Shown piece by piece: positions 23,801 to 33,823 of a DNA stretch of 64,000 nt. The position numbers were made by a program, and so were the translations under genes. The number at the start of each line of letters is the position of its first letter. The stretch's first letter is position 1. Under the pieces are notes generated by a model that was given only the letters and a program-made list of their open reading frames with translations, did no database searches and was not told the DNA's origin. Source of the stretch: Stereocaulon alpinum (lineage: Eukaryota; Ascomycota; Lecanoromycetes; Lecanorales; Stereocaulaceae); assembly GCA_018257865.1 (NCBI GenBank), contig JAEUBA010000056.1, forward strand, positions 1-64,000, read 5' to 3'.

Positions 23801-24777
23801 TTACTTACTGACACCGACTTCCACCACCTGATCCACTCCTTTGTAATCTGGGAGATCCAGATTATACTTCTCTGCCACTGATGGAGGAAGAAACCTACTA
23901 AGTGATGAGCTTTCGTTCGAGAAGGCGAACAACAACCGGAATCAATTGAATGCTTACCTTCCACCAACGAAATGAGTGCCTGTGAAGTGTTTGACCAGGG
24001 GTTTGGGTGCCGTCAGACTGATCAAAGTTGCAGGCATGAACTTAGCGCCTGGACCAGATTCTGGTGGACCATCTTCGATGCTCCAAGACGATGGTGCATC
24101 AACTGACAGTACTGGAACTGTGGTGTTCTCCATGGCAGAAATAACTTCTTTGAACGGGTCTCGGACTTCACCGGAGAAGCTGAAGCCTGCTGAGGGTGAG
24201 CTCTGAAATCGCGAAAGGGAGGTCGGACATGTCTACCGAATATGGCATCGACGACATGGTTAGAAGTCTTTAGCGTGTCTTGAAAGTCTTCAGTGAAGGG
24301 GATGTCCAGGTTCTTGAGCTGTATAGTCAAACGCTCGTATAGCTCATTCCCTGTTTTCTTGGGAAAGTAGACAGTCGGTTGATAGCCGTAGTGAAACAGA
24401 TGACGAGCCGCCACAAGTCCATCGCCACCTGCATTGAATCAGTATCTTCGATCACGACATCAGGTAGGGAATTGAAACCGTTGTTTCCCGGCCCACATGC
24501 TACAAGGATCTTCCTTCCTTTGCTTGGTGGGTGTACGCGGTAGACTGAAACATCCCAATCAGTGTTCTCGAAGGTGAAAGCTTTAACATAGGTCACGGCT
24601 GACCGGCTTGAGACACGGACAAGCCCGCAAGTTCCATCAATTGGTCAAGGGAGTATGCCCCTACGCTCATGAGATCCTTGTCCAGAGCCGCCGCATTCTT
24701 GGCATTGAGAGTCTGTAACATAGGATCAGCAGGCAACACTGGACTGTAGAAATGTTATCCTGTACCCTCAGAGCCAT
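23801..24777 (-). CDS. NNR1: NAD(P)H-hydrate epimerase (YjeF_N domain)
   Basis: Metabolite-repair enzyme that interconverts R and S forms of hydrated NAD(P)H so that the dehydratase can restore the cofactor. Six exons: 24777-24766, 24712-24604, 24544-24479, 24428-24237, 24186-23958 and 23894-23801, giving 233 residues, the normal length. Family blocks after joining are LDQLMELAGLSVSQAV, ILVACGPGNNGGDGLVAAR (split across the third intron), VVDAIFGFSFSGEVRDPF, VDAPSSWSIEDGP and SLTAPKPLVKHF; the nucleotide-binding and catalytic Asp positions are kept. The first exon is only 12 nt (MALR). An in-frame ATG at 24858 would add 27 residues, possibly a targeting extension. The exon-2 donor GTCAGC is weak, but phase and family demand it. 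Confidence 0.9.
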
Positions 24778-24937
24778 GATAAGATCTGTATCGGGTCGTG
24801 TATGTGAACTTTGAGTAGATGAAGCCCGCAGCAAAGGATGATGATTGGATGACGACATCGCAATCCGGGACCTTTAAACTTCACAGTCGTACAACATGCG
24901 AGGAATAATGCTCAAGTAATGTCAAAACGGTCAGATT

Positions 24938-24988
24938 TGGATATGTGTCAATTGACAGCTCTAAACTCTACAAATTGACACATATCCA
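24938..24988. repeat. Perfect 16-bp inverted repeat with 19-nt loop
   Basis: TGGATATGTGTCAATT (24938-24953) is exactly complementary in reverse to AATTGACACATATCCA (24973-24988). It lies about 160 bp upstream of the epimerase start. It may be a fold-back remnant or a regulatory hairpin; nothing in sequence decides. Confidence 0.75.
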
Positions 24989-25134
24989 GCTCTTGCACTT
25001 ACCAAACTACGAAAGAGTCAATCAACACCTACCCCTTCCATCTAACAAAGCCATACTGAGCTTATCCCCACCCCCATCCAGTATATTCGACATTCTTAAA
25101 TCACTTCAACTAACCCATACGCAACTCCAAAAAA

Positions 25135-25270
25135 CTGACATTCTATATCCTCACCAAGCTCAACTTCCTCCAACTACCCCATTCCCAACTCCACTATCCT
25201 GACATTCTACATCCTCACCAATCTCATATCCATCCAACTCCCCAATTCCGAACTCCACTACCCTAACATT
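25135..25270 (+). repeat. Diverged 64-bp tandem repeat, two units plus the start of a third
   Basis: The motif ctgacattctayatcctcacca starts at 25135 and again at 25199, and ctaacattc starts at 25263, a constant spacing of 64. Between them both units contain ctccaactmcccmattcc and aactccacta. The sequence is pyrimidine-rich and non-coding. Confidence 0.65.
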
Positions 25271-25709
25271 CAGCGCCCTCCACGCTCGCAGAGGTTATAA
25301 TCAGCTATATTCCAGGTCCTTGTGAGCGTTTTCTGTGTATGTGTACGCTCGATCAGCGCTGAGATATGGATCTTTCTGGCTACTTTGTGAGTCTTGAGGG
25401 TGTAGTTGGAAGTTGAGATGGGTTGTAGAAGCAGATGTGTTCAATGAAGGATCCAAGTCCGGTCGGAAATGTTGATTTGAGGTTGTTGAGAGTTAGGATG
25501 TGTAGATGGAGGGGCTTAGGACCAAGGTTTTAGGTTGGTGATAGCTCTTTCGAAGGCGCAAGTGTATATTTGAGGGCTTTTATTGAGCTACAGACATGCC
25601 ACTTCGGTAGGCAAATCGTATCAGAGCTTCTCATGTCAAGTTCATCCTCCTCATCCACAGCGCCTTGTCCTACGTATCTTGAGTAAGTAAGCCTACCTGA
25701 CTAAGGTAT

Positions 25710-27540
25710 TCATCGCCTCTCCCAAACAAGCCCAAACCCCGCCGCTGTACTCTTCTTCAACTGGATCGTAATTTTCGGCTGCACATCAAGCACATACTCC
25801 CACACCCTCTTCCTTGCCTCCTCCATACTCTCCCCATCCAACGCCTTCGGCCGCACCTTGTATTCGCGGAACAAGGTCGCAAGTACAGCCACGAACTCCA
25901 CCTGCGAGAATCTCTGGCCGACGCAACCCCGTGCGCCGTCGGCGAAGGGGATGAATGTTCCTTTGCCGCCTGGTGGGTCTTTTAGTACCTCGCTGTCGAA
26001 AGTGGTGCTGGAGTTGGAGGTGGAGGGCGATGGAGCGATCCAGCGATCAGGTAACCACTGTAGGCTATCATTGCCCCAGTATTTCGGCAGCGTGTGGACT
26101 GCTGTCTGGTTTATATTGACGTAGACGTCGGCGGGTATGAGGTGTTCTTTGCCGGCGATGGTGAGGAGTTGAGGGGTGCGGTCCGTCCATTTAGGGTGGT
26201 TGGCGATGGGGCCCCAGAGGCGGAGGGTTTCGTTCATAGTTGCTAGGCAGCGTTTTAGGCGTGGGTAGCTGGTCTCGTAGTTGGGGGTTTCTTGGGAGGA
26301 GAGGACGTGGGTGATTTCGGAGTGGAGCCTAGGTATGTCGTAGGCTTAGCATTGCTTTTTCCGGATGTGAAACAGGGTTAAAACGCATGATTGGGAGTTC
26401 AAGCTCGAGTTGTATTTGCGAACTACCCCGGGGGAAACGAAGGATGGTCTGATAGGAAAACAACTACTCGAAGCGTACGTACCAATCTTGATAGCTTGGG
26501 TAGACCGCTAGGAGGTGGATTGCGAATGCGATGGTGTTGGCTGTGGACTCGTGGCCCGCAAGACTGTAGAAGAACATGTTGCCAAATATCTCGCTTTCTG
26601 TGAGGGCGTATCCGTTCGCTTGGTCTGAGGCGCGGACGAGGGAGGAAATGAGATTTCCTGTACCGGGCTCGCGTTCATCGATGAGTTCGCGTTCTCGGAC
26701 GACCATTTCTGCCATGTAGGCTTTGTATTCCGTAAGGTAGGTGCCGATGCGACGGACCTTAGCTGGCATGTAGGGCAAGGTGAAAAAGCCGTATGGGAAT
26801 ATGAAGACGGGAATTATGTTGTTGGTGAGGCCCGCTAGAGCATCACGATAGGCCAGGGTGTGGCCGGGGGAAAGACTCGAAGAGCCAAGCTTGAAGGAGT
26901 AGGAGATCCCGAAACCGACAGAAGTAAGGACGTAGAGGGCCAATGTTATGGTACCGTTGATAGTACTGGTGGTGCCGTTCTTATTGCACAATGACCACTC
27001 TGTGAGCATATTCCTAGCTTGTCGTATAGCTCCATTCCACACGAGACCGCTATTTCGTTCATTGAAAGACGGGGCGGTCATCTTCCGATGGCGTTGCCAG
27101 TCTGCCCCTACTACTGTAGCGACATTCTGGCCGTAGATTTCAACAGGTTTATACAACGCGACTGGTTTTGGGAAATCCTTTGCTCTTGTAAAGATTGAAT
27201 CAACTGCTTCGCCATTCGCAATGTACAACTCGACTGTGCTGGGATTGACGACCACGAATGCAGGTCCAAGTTTCTCGTGGGTGCGGTACTTGTCATCGTA
27301 GGCCCACCCGTAGTAGATGTATCGCGTGAAGCCTGTTATGTCCAATGGAGATGACTTGAGATATGGTTTGAGATACTGGTGGATAAAGATCCATAGGGGA
27401 TTATTAGGGGCTATCGGACTGATGATGACAGGGACATTGAGGGTGCAGGCTTTGACGTAGTTTCTGTAGAGTGAATGAGTTAACCATAGGAGATAGATGA
27501 GCACGGGCAGCAAGATGGCAGAAAGCCAGGACATCCTCAT
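25710..27540 (-). CDS. Cytochrome P450 monooxygenase, ER-anchored
   Basis: Haem-thiolate oxygenase, probably membrane-bound in the ER. Two exons, 27540-26483 and 26328-25710, give 558 residues. An N-terminal anchor (LSAILLPVLIYLLWL) is followed by WQRHRKMTAPSF of the C-helix. The I-helix motif is AGHEST, the ExxR is ETLR, and the Cys-loop FADGARGCVGQRFS carries the haem ligand. PDRWIAPS fits the meander region. The 154-nt intron splits QDW-LHSEITHVL in phase. ATG 27534 is an alternative start, two codons on. The CYP family and substrate cannot be named from the sequence, and neighbours do not suggest a biosynthetic cluster. Confidence 0.93.
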
Positions 27541-29016
27541 GGAATAGACAATGGACCTTCCCTTTAAGCAAGAGGAACTGAGATAGGAGAGGTTTTTAGT
27601 AGAAACTGGAACGATCCTCGTATATGACAGTAAATGATGAGAGAAAGTCGCATGGAGGACAGTGTTATTATGATATCACATCTTGAAAGTGAAGGATTGC
27701 CGTCCGTTAGTCATTTACCTTGCCGAGCTCTGGCAGGGTCACGCTTCAACGTGTATAACTCACGTTGGTAGCACACGATCCATAGGTCTCCTGCATGGAA
27801 CCCGCAGTCTAAGCGTATCGACAAGATACCTGTCGAAATGGATGTAAGGAGTTGAGACATGAAGGTCCGATGGATTGCTTTCACAAAGATTTGGGGCAGC
27901 GCCTCTTATATGCACCCCTATTGTACCCCTTGATTCGGTGACCGGGGTAGCTGGCAGTATCAAATTTTGATACAAGGTACTTCAAGTGAAATGGATAATG
28001 TCTGGCAACAGTCCCATACTATATATCCTGTCATCTTAACTCCGCTATCTCCGCGCAAAGCACTTTCTCATGTCCAAATCATCTCCCATCAATCAAACTT
28101 CCTAGCAGAACCGTCCACAATGTATCCTTCCACCCTCGTCTCGGCACTCAAAGTCGCCCCACGCAGCCTTATTTCCCCATCCGGTGCCATCCCCGATCTC
28201 CAGCACAACTCCCTCGCCATGGCCTCCTCTCCCCACCATCCCACCTCCTTCACATCACCAGGCCCCCTACAGTCAATTTAGGATACCGCTTCTACGGAGC
28301 TAATGTCATATAGGTCGGCAATGCTGTTTCTGATAGCGTTCAATGGGGGGTTAGAGATTGGTAGTGCGGAGTGTGTGGGCTGGAGGGGGGGAAAGAGGGC
28401 ACAGGGGGGCCTTGGGGATGACGTTGGGGGAGCTGGAGGGGATGGTGAGTTGAGGGGAAAAGCGGTGATAGGTAGTAGAAGTAGGGATTTTGGCTAATTG
28501 TGGAGCCATCGCGTAAGCTGTTCTACTAATCTCCGACGAAGAGCGAGGTTTTGCGGAGCGTGAACGATAATGCAGACGCTATTCGCTGGATTTGATCTAG
28601 GCTTTGAATGTGGTTGGACCTTGGAGGCAATGCAGTTGAACTGTTAGAGAGTTCGAGGCCATGGAGATCCATGCTCATTTCGTTTCACTAGCGATTACTT
28701 GACGTGGAACAGGCAATGCGTGGCTGGGTTAATGAGACTTCGAAAAGCTTCGTTGTCTGCTGTACAAATGCATAAGGGAAGCAGGCGACTCGTTGAGTGG
28801 TAGTCATGTTCGTAAAGGCCTCACTTCGGTCTGATTCCCGTGGGAGCAGTGGCGCTATTTGACTCGATACTAGAAATTAAATCTATGGTAGAGCTATCAA
28901 CGCGATTGCTCAGATACTGTTCCGGTAATGGTAGTAGTCCCAATGCGCCGTCGCTTTGCGCTCCATGTAAATCACATACCATGTCCCATCTTTCCCATCT
29001 CTTAAGCATCAGGGCA
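27541..29016. other. Intergenic, with one unassigned minus-strand open segment
   Basis: A minus-strand frame ending at TGA 28091-28089 and open back to about 28285 reads like protein (VKEVGWWGEEAMARELCW, then VEGYIVDGSARKFD). No start codon or upstream exon could be fixed and no family recognised. A second minus-strand frame at about 28360-28500 (PTSTTYHRFSPQLTIP) may belong to it. 28.5-29.0 kb shows nothing. Confidence 0.35.
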
Positions 29017-29984
29017 TTAGAGGATGTTACACCTTTGCTTCCCCGTATGCACCATCAACCTCTTTTTCGCCGGTTGTTTCCGTCTCCCTGGTCTGTTCAC
29101 TCTCTCGCCTCTCTCCATTTCCCTGATCTGTCGCGTTGCCACATCTTTTCTGATGATTTGCCTGCACAGATCCACAAACGCCTCATCAACGTTATTTCTT
29201 CTTCTTGCTGATGTTTCATAATAGGGGGCATTGTTCCATGATTGTGAGACGCCAAAGGCACGGGAACGCGAGACAGCGCGGTCTTCTTCAAGATCCGATT
29301 TGTTACCAACAATAACAAGAGGTATTAGAGGGTCATCCTTGATTCGGACGATTTGGTCGCGGAGTTCGTGGAGCTCGGTTAGGGAGGAGAGGGATGTTAT
29401 GCTGAAGACTAAGAGGAAGCCTTGGCCGGATTTCATGTAAAGTTCTCTGGAGGGGTTCCCATCAGGAGGGTTCATTAGGAAGTCGGAGGGAGCGTTTGGT
29501 ACCTCATCGCCGCTAAATGCCGATCAGCAGGGTGCGCAAGCGAGCAGCAATCGTCAACAGTAGGCACTTACTGAACTGTTCCGTCCCAGCGGTATCCAAT
29601 CTGAAGATCTATTAGCGTCATGTCGCCATCTGTGCTTGAACATTCGTACATCTCTAATATACAGTGACGGCCCTAGACCGTGTTAGCAAACACGTCCCGG
29701 GTCCAAAGGCGGAGGTCGCCGTAACCCACATCAACTTCGATCTGCTTCCGGTATGAATCTTCGATTGTAGGATCATAGCTTTCTATCCACACATTTTGTA
29801 CGAATTGCGCTGATGATGTGTGAGCGAATTGCTACTGGGCAGTTCGTCGTCGTTACGGAAAGGCCAACCTGTGAGACAGCTCTTTCCCACACCACCTGTA
29901 CAGCTTGAGATCAGCGACTATCTCGGGAAAGGGTGTACAGAAGACGTGCCAGCTCCTAGCACCACAATATGGTACTCCCTTCTT
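29017..29984 (-). CDS. RSR1: Ras-family small GTPase RSR1/BUD1 (krev-1 type); 5' end unresolved
   Basis: Rap/RSR1-type GTPase controlling polarity of hyphal growth at the plasma membrane. Exons read on the minus strand: about 29984-29950, 29895-29869, 29809-29730, 29672-29650, 29600-29572, 29512-29503 and 29446-29017. They give [17 protein letters not shown] (P-loop), [18 protein letters not shown] (effector region), [20 protein letters not shown] (switch II), [15 protein letters not shown] and YYETSARRR (guanine specificity), then a Lys/Arg-rich tail ending CNIL, a CAAX prenylation box. The exon at 29503-29512 is only 10 nt, and without it TAMR is lost. The intron after LGAG begins GCACGT, so it seems to be GC-AG. 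The initiating ATG was not found; homologues start a few residues before YHIVV, so a tiny first exon probably lies upstream. Confidence 0.88.
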
Positions 29985-30916
29985 GCGAATGGCGGTCAGT
30001 CGAGGTCATGTGCTCTGGGGCCGTAGTCCGATGCCGCACCTCTGTGACATTGTAGTTCTCTTCCAGGATGACCCTGCTCTTCTCCTCTGAGGGTGAAAGC
30101 GCCTTTAGCGACTCCTCACTCTCTGGTTCTCCTCTGAGAAGCAGCCTCGCAGGCAAGACACGGTAGTTGCCGTAAGCGTCGATAGTCAAGGCCGAGTCTC
30201 GTCACGATCATTTGGCAGACCGTGCGCAAGCAGATGGCTCGAGCGATGTCAAGAGCTTTGAGGGTAGGGATCGGGCAGGGCAATAGGAGGTCATAGCAAT
30301 TTCAGGATGAGATGAAAAGTGCATACACGCTGGGATCAGGTGCGTATATGTACAAGAAATCCTTCCAGGACTGGAATTGGCGCGCAAGACAGCCTAGACA
30401 GGTGCCCGTAAGCCTTTCGGGTTTGATTGGCTTAGCTCCATATGGTAGAATCACGACCCGAGGAGACCAACAGAGACCAGACCCGGCAGTCAATTTAGTC
30501 CGCCGGGAGATCGTCATGGGTCAGCCCTAGATTCCTTCCCAGGTTCCCAGAAGTCCGCCCTCCACCTGGAGAAAGCCGGAATACGTATGTACATATACGC
30601 TAATACACTAACCCTAACAAACCCACGTACCCTAATTACACCTACCCTCGCTACCGAAACACCTTGCCATTAATCACCCAACACTCGCATTGAACTACAC
30701 ACGTACACCGACTATCCTCCCCAAGATCTACCACTGGTGTTAGCCAAGGCGCATCGCCTATCCTAATAGGGAAATGCTTGCTTTCTGCACACCCTTAATC
30801 ATACACACTCACGGCGTCCCCTTGAATTCGTCATCTTGCAGACTCGGCACCAAACTCTCGGGTCCGCCGAGAATCCTACCAAACGTCATCCTTCCAATCG
30901 ATCCCTTACAATCACC
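29985..30916. other. Upstream of RSR1; no complete gene
   Basis: Should contain the missing first exon of RSR1. A minus-strand frame at 29956-30189 (IDAYGNYRVLPARLLLRG, VILEENYNVTEVRHR) overlaps the first RSR1 exon out of frame; it reads like coding sequence but has no ATG at its start and no known family. A short ctaaccctaac motif near 30608 is not enough for a telomere relic. Confidence 0.4.
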
Positions 30917-31615
30917 ATGCCAGGCTTCCTTGACCTGCCTCTGGAGATACGCCTTCAAATTTTCAATGGCCTTATTCTCCCCACCCCCACTTCAACGACT
31001 TATCACCATCGTCGTTGTCATTTTGAGGCTCAACCGCCATTCGGCTATCATGCTTCAATTCTCCGCGTCAGCCAACAGACTAGTTGTGAGGCACGAAGAG
31101 TCTTTGCTGGTGATTCAAAACACCCTTGGGAAGTTCTGGTCAAGCCATCAATTTTGCGCTTTCGACAGTCAAAACAGAGACCCGCTCTCGACGCTCTATA
31201 GCTTTTACCGTGCATGCTTCAATCAACCCACATCAACATCCACTATGCTTTCTACGATACTCCTGGGAGAGAAAGCACCTACACACACATTCCGCCGCAA
31301 GACTTGAAGGCCGGTATCGATCGCATATGCCGAACGTTGTCTGCAGTGCCAATTGCCAGGAAAATTGGTATCGGCTGGACTGATGCTACCCATGGTGGGA
31401 GCTCTGCAATTACTCGTGAGTATTTCCAACCTTTGGCCATGTTCCCTATGAAGTGCTCTTTCCACATCAAACACTTGATTTTCGGTCTAATGGAGGTGGT
31501 CCTCGTCCCGGAGTTTATCTCTTACCTGGAGGAGGTCACTGGGCGTGTTCCCATTGGAGTCAACGGCCTACCTCTAAAATGCTGTATCCAGAAATCATGC
31601 ATAATTCGTACTTAA
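30917..31615 (+). pseudogene. Decayed 2EXR/F-box-like gene with in-frame stop
   Basis: From ATG 30917 the frame reads MPGFLDLPLEIRLQIFNGLI, then ILRVSQQTSCEARRVF, the pattern of fungal 2EXR/F-box-like proteins (LPLEIR...LRVNRQ...EA). TAG at 31199-31201 interrupts it. The same frame then continues (HINIHYAFYDTPGRES, IDRICRTLSAVPIARKIGIG) to a stop at 31615. A frame open from 31453 to 31746 may hold the original C-terminus after a frameshift. No intron with normal signals removes the stop. Either a pseudogene or a mis-spliced model; function unknown. Confidence 0.5.
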
Positions 31616-32111
31616 GATTGAAAATTCAAAGATGTCTAACGATATATTACCTAGACGAACGCTATATTGATTCCAAACCTCTACCTCTTGGCTCGGATTA
31701 TGTGAACACAACGACTAGGCTCACTCGAAAGTTGTTTAGAACTTGAAGCTGCTTGCTTCGGCAGTCATATGAGAAACGTTCTCAAGTTCTCAAGTCGACG
31801 TTATATGCACGAATCTAGTCCGTTTAAGATTTCTGGAGGATTCCTAGTCCCAAAAAGTGCATGAAGATTCATGTCTTCATTATTGAGAGTCAGAAGTGCT
31901 CCAACATACCTGCCAACTGCTGAAAGAATGCTTCTCAAATTTGTGGCCTAGCTCACGTGACCAAATACATTGACCAATCAGAAGGTAATGATGTCAATCA
32001 CTGCGGGGTCTTGAATTCAAGCCGTAGAGCTTCAAGCGAGAGGTGAATAGGGATGTCTTAGGATTATACAAACTTCCAGGGCGTTCCAACACCGCCAGCC
32101 AAGCATTGAAC
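31616..32111. other. Intergenic, nothing recognised beyond the pseudogene tail
   Basis: 31616-31746 may be the frameshifted end of the 2EXR-like relic. The rest is the upstream region of the hydrolase gene, with no repeat or RNA gene seen. Confidence 0.5.
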
Positions 32112-33116
32112 ATGGCCCGAGGACCTGCCGACGCAGATATACAACACTACCATATCCCCTCATTTACCTTTATCAGTGGCGAAACCCTCCCCATCAAGGT
32201 CGCCTACCGCTCCTACAACCCTTCAGCACACAAAATAGCCTGCATACCAACCTGCTACGGCGGCAAAATCAATACAACCCTCACCTTCACAGAAGAAAAT
32301 GCAGCCCTCTCCTCCCACCACGTCATCGTCGTCGCCATGCTCGGCAACGGCGAATCCTCCTCTCCCTCCAACACCCCCGATTTCCCCAAAACCCTCGACT
32401 ACCGCGACTGCATAAACGCCCAACACGACCTCCTAACAAAACACCTCCACATAACCTCACTAGACCTCATCCTAGGCTTCTCAATGGGCGGCCAACAAGC
32501 ATACTACTGGGCAGCCATGTACCCCCACTTCGTCAAAAACGCAATCATAATCTGCGGCTCAGCCCGCACAAGCGGCCACAACTACACCTTCCTCGAAGGC
32601 CCCAAAGCAGCCCTGCTAAACAGCATAGACTACCAAGACGGCGCCTACAAAACCACCGGCACAATACCCCTCCGTGGCCTCCGCGCCTTCAGCAGAGCCT
32701 ACTGCGCCTGGCTCACAAGCGGCGCCTGGTACCGCGAGCGCCATTGGGAGAAATCCCTCGGTTATAAAAGTATAGAAGACTACATAAGCCACGACTCCGA
32801 GCCCGCTTTCGAAGAATGGGACGCAGAAGACGTGCTTATCTTAGCGCGTATGTGGCAGGCTGGCGATATTGGTATTACGAGAGATGATGGCGATTATGAG
32901 AAGGCGTTAAGGGGTATTGAGGCCAGGGTGCTGGTTATGCCGTGTCGGACTGATCAGTATTTTTTGGTGGCGGATAGTGAGGTTGAGGTGGGGTTTTTGA
33001 GACGCGGGGTGCTGGCGGTTATTGAGAGTGTTTGGGGACATGTTGCGGGGGGTGGGGGTTGCGGGGAGGATACGAGGTGGATGAGTGGGAGGATTGAGGA
33101 GTTTTTGAGGGAGTAG
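32112..33116 (+). CDS. Alpha/beta hydrolase of the homoserine acetyltransferase-like (MetX-type) group
   Basis: Intronless, 334 residues. The nucleophile elbow GFSMGGQQAYYWAAMYP carries the Ser. The later ARVLVMPCRTDQYF supplies the acidic residue, and SVWGHVAGGG the His, the order of the MetX-like branch. An oxyanion-side stretch YGGKINTTLTF precedes. I start at ATG 32112 (MARGPADAD), which puts the family-like YHIPSFTFISGETLP block about 15 residues in; the open frame upstream to 32043 has no ATG. True methionine-pathway acyltransferases are longer, so this is probably a lineage hydrolase with unknown substrate. The 5' half is C-rich and the 3' half G-rich on the coding strand, with no frame break. 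Confidence 0.85.
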   Translation: MARGPADADIQHYHIPSFTFISGETLPIKVAYRSYNPSAHKIACIPTCYGGKINTTLTFTEENAALSSHHVIVVAMLGNGESSSPSNTPDFPKTLDYRDCINAQHDLLTKHLHITSLDLILGFSMGGQQAYYWAAMYPHFVKNAIIICGSARTSGHNYTFLEGPKAALLNSIDYQDGAYKTTGTIPLRGLRAFSRAYCAWLTSGAWYRERHWEKSLGYKSIEDYISHDSEPAFEEWDAEDVLILARMWQAGDIGITRDDGDYEKALRGIEARVLVMPCRTDQYFLVADSEVEVGFLRRGVLAVIESVWGHVAGGGGCGEDTRWMSGRIEEFLRE

Positions 33117-33823
33117 TTCGTAGTTTGGATGGAAGTGGGGTTGTTGACTATTCCTGGATACTCATCGCTTCTAGACCGAAGAAGAGCTTTAGACGATACT
33201 ACCTTTGCTCCTATACTGCCCTTTCCCTCATGAACATCATACCACAAACTCTCCTTAAAGCAAAACCCCTACTCCCCAACACCCTAGTCTACCACCTCCC
33301 TCCCCCCTCATACCTAAGTGACCAAACAGTGCATATCTGCTCTTCCCACATCTCACCCCGTCTCAAAGCTCTCTTCCTCAAATGCAATCCCTATCGCCAA
33401 CACGCGTCATCATCCAATACCAAACCTATTCAACAACATGCCCCTTCCAATACTCGTATCTATCATAGCAACCAAACCCCACCCTCTCCCACCCCCATTT
33501 TCCCTCCCCTCTTTCGAGATCCATATGTAACGTATTGCTCGTATGAATATTCCTGGCCGAGGAAGTTTAGTGTATAATCGTCTGAAGTCTTTTGATAAGT
33601 TCGTGCCCTTGGCTTACTGTAGGCGGATGGTCGGTATATTTGCGAAGCCAGTGATTCGTTGGGGATAATTGGGTGTGTTTTGCTTGGAGAGTCGTGTGTG
33701 GAGGAAATGGAAGTCCTTTTGTGGGAGCTGAGGGTCGTTTGGGTGGGGAGGTGGTGGTGTTGTTGGTCAAAGTACTTTTCAGACATGTGGTTGGACGAGT
33801 GTATGCTGTAATCGATATTGGGG
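33117..33823. other. Convergent intergenic region, nothing seen
   Basis: Lies between the 3' ends of the hydrolase and the second ankyrin gene. Both strands show only low-complexity chance frames (His/Ser/Thr/Pro-rich). Confidence 0.6.

Larger units (their letters stand above)
24778..25709. other. Intergenic between epimerase and P450 genes
   Basis: Holds the 16-bp inverted repeat and the 64-bp tandem repeat listed separately. The remainder, 25.3-25.7 kb, shows no gene. Confidence 0.6.

Noticed and set aside
23491..23967. 158-codon minus-strand frame
   Set aside because: Out of frame with the NAD(P)HX epimerase exons it overlaps, and its protein has no family features; a shadow frame.
21095..33116. 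Amidase, P450 and alpha/beta hydrolase as a secondary-metabolite cluster
   Set aside because: No backbone synthase, transporter or pathway regulator is present, and housekeeping genes (NAD(P)HX epimerase, RSR1) lie between them.
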